Assembly: GCF_905212195.1 (NCBI RefSeq)
Contig: NZ_CAJMDQ010000002.1
Location: forward strand, 1-60,704
Length of the DNA stretch: 60,704 nt
From: an uncultured Anaerotignum sp.
Lineage (GTDB): Bacteria > Bacillota > Clostridia > Lachnospirales > Anaerotignaceae
Direction of reading: 5' to 3'
In this document: piece after piece, positions 60,590 to 60,704 of the stretch
Layout of the letters: each line of letters starts with the position of its first letter
How positions within the stretch are numbered: the stretch's first letter is position 1
The notes under the pieces: model-generated
Seen by the model: only the letters and a program-made list of their open reading frames with translations
What the model was told of the DNA's origin: nothing
The model's database searches: none
Position numbers and translations under genes: made by a program

Positions 60590-60704
60590 ATGCGACAGGA
60601 AAACCTGACAATGCTGTGCGACTTTTACGAACTTACCATGGGGAACGGTTATTTCCTCTGCGGGAACCGGGACAAGATCACCTATTTCGACCTTTTCTTC
60701 CGCC
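60590..60704 (+). CDS. pncB: Nicotinate phosphoribosyltransferase (partial, cut by the window end)
   Basis: The first 38 residues are visible: MRQENLTMLCDFYELTMGNG, then YF and a FDLFFR segment. This is the N-terminal signature of Firmicutes nicotinate phosphoribosyltransferase, which makes NaMN from nicotinate in the NAD salvage pathway. The third codon positions are mostly G or C, unlike other genes here. The ribosome site (AAAGGA) is 12 bases away and weak. Confidence 0.85.
   Translation, partial: MRQENLTMLCDFYELTMGNGYFLCGNRDKITYFDLFFR

Noticed and set aside
1..60704. CRISPR array, tRNA or rRNA genes, integrase or transposase genes
   Set aside because: No regular short repeats with spacers, no cloverleaf with the GGTTCGA-type loop and no mobile-element protein were found by reading both strands. 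The Cas4-like genes are not next to any array.

Overview
The window looks like a chromosomal segment from a Gram-positive, probably anaerobic member of the Clostridia (Lachnospirales; an Anaerotignum-like organism would fit, but that is inference). The reasons are AGGAGG ribosome sites, the Firmicutes-type ylxM-ffh-rpsP-khpA-rimM-trmD and murA-divIB-DUF881-sbp-ftsZ clusters, T-box and M-box leaders, YhaM, PcrA, YerC and CshA-like proteins, and a short-form ThiC. Base composition is moderate and even except for the last ~320 bases, which are clearly GC-richer. No tRNA, rRNA, CRISPR array, transposase or prophage gene was seen.

Layout. 305-9410 is a ten-gene Mrp/Mbh-type cation-antiporter operon (E, F, G, MbhD-like, MbhE-MnhB fusion, C, three D-like subunits, one large NuoL/MrpA-like subunit) with no hydrogenase or other redox genes. 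9536-10923 holds a flavin transferase lipoprotein (ApbE) and a small acidic-tailed membrane protein. 10970-12524 (minus) is a two-gene ABC importer without a binding protein. 12640-16919 contains single enzymes (isochorismatase-like hydrolase, metallophosphoesterase, cupin plus PflX-like radical SAM protein, zinc-ribbon-like protein, PHP phosphatase). 17009-21707 is yerC, pcrA and a divergent NAD-dependent DNA ligase. A LysR regulator and an S58 peptidase follow.

23936-28354 is the cell-wall/division cluster ending in ftsZ. 28649-31876 is a run of small or poorly known genes. 32030-35604 is the SRP/ribosome-maturation operon. 36278-37894 (minus) is a DEAD-box helicase with a DbpA-type C-terminus. 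38184-41987 is pheST under a Phe T-box. 42275-46771 has DegV, topoisomerase III and a methionine gamma-lyase-family PLP enzyme. thiC (minus) lies behind a TPP riboswitch and a long leader. A MerR regulator with a textbook 19-bp-spacer operator drives itself and a B3/B4-domain gene.

50555-53764 (minus) is a nucleic-acid operon: YhaM, a Cas4-like nuclease split into two membrane-anchored halves, and an RlmD-type rRNA methyltransferase. A secreted copper-amine-oxidase-N-domain protein, trpB2 under a Trp T-box, and mgtA under an M-box with a complex leader complete the set. The window ends inside pncB.

The most unusual items are: (1) the mgtA leader, where an M-box terminator is followed by two short ORFs that share an almost identical start block, plus further hairpins; (2) the split membrane-bound Cas4-like nuclease; (3) a dispersed, structured, non-coding repeat whose stems change sequence between copies while staying paired; and (4) the four-channel Mrp-like complex without a redox partner.
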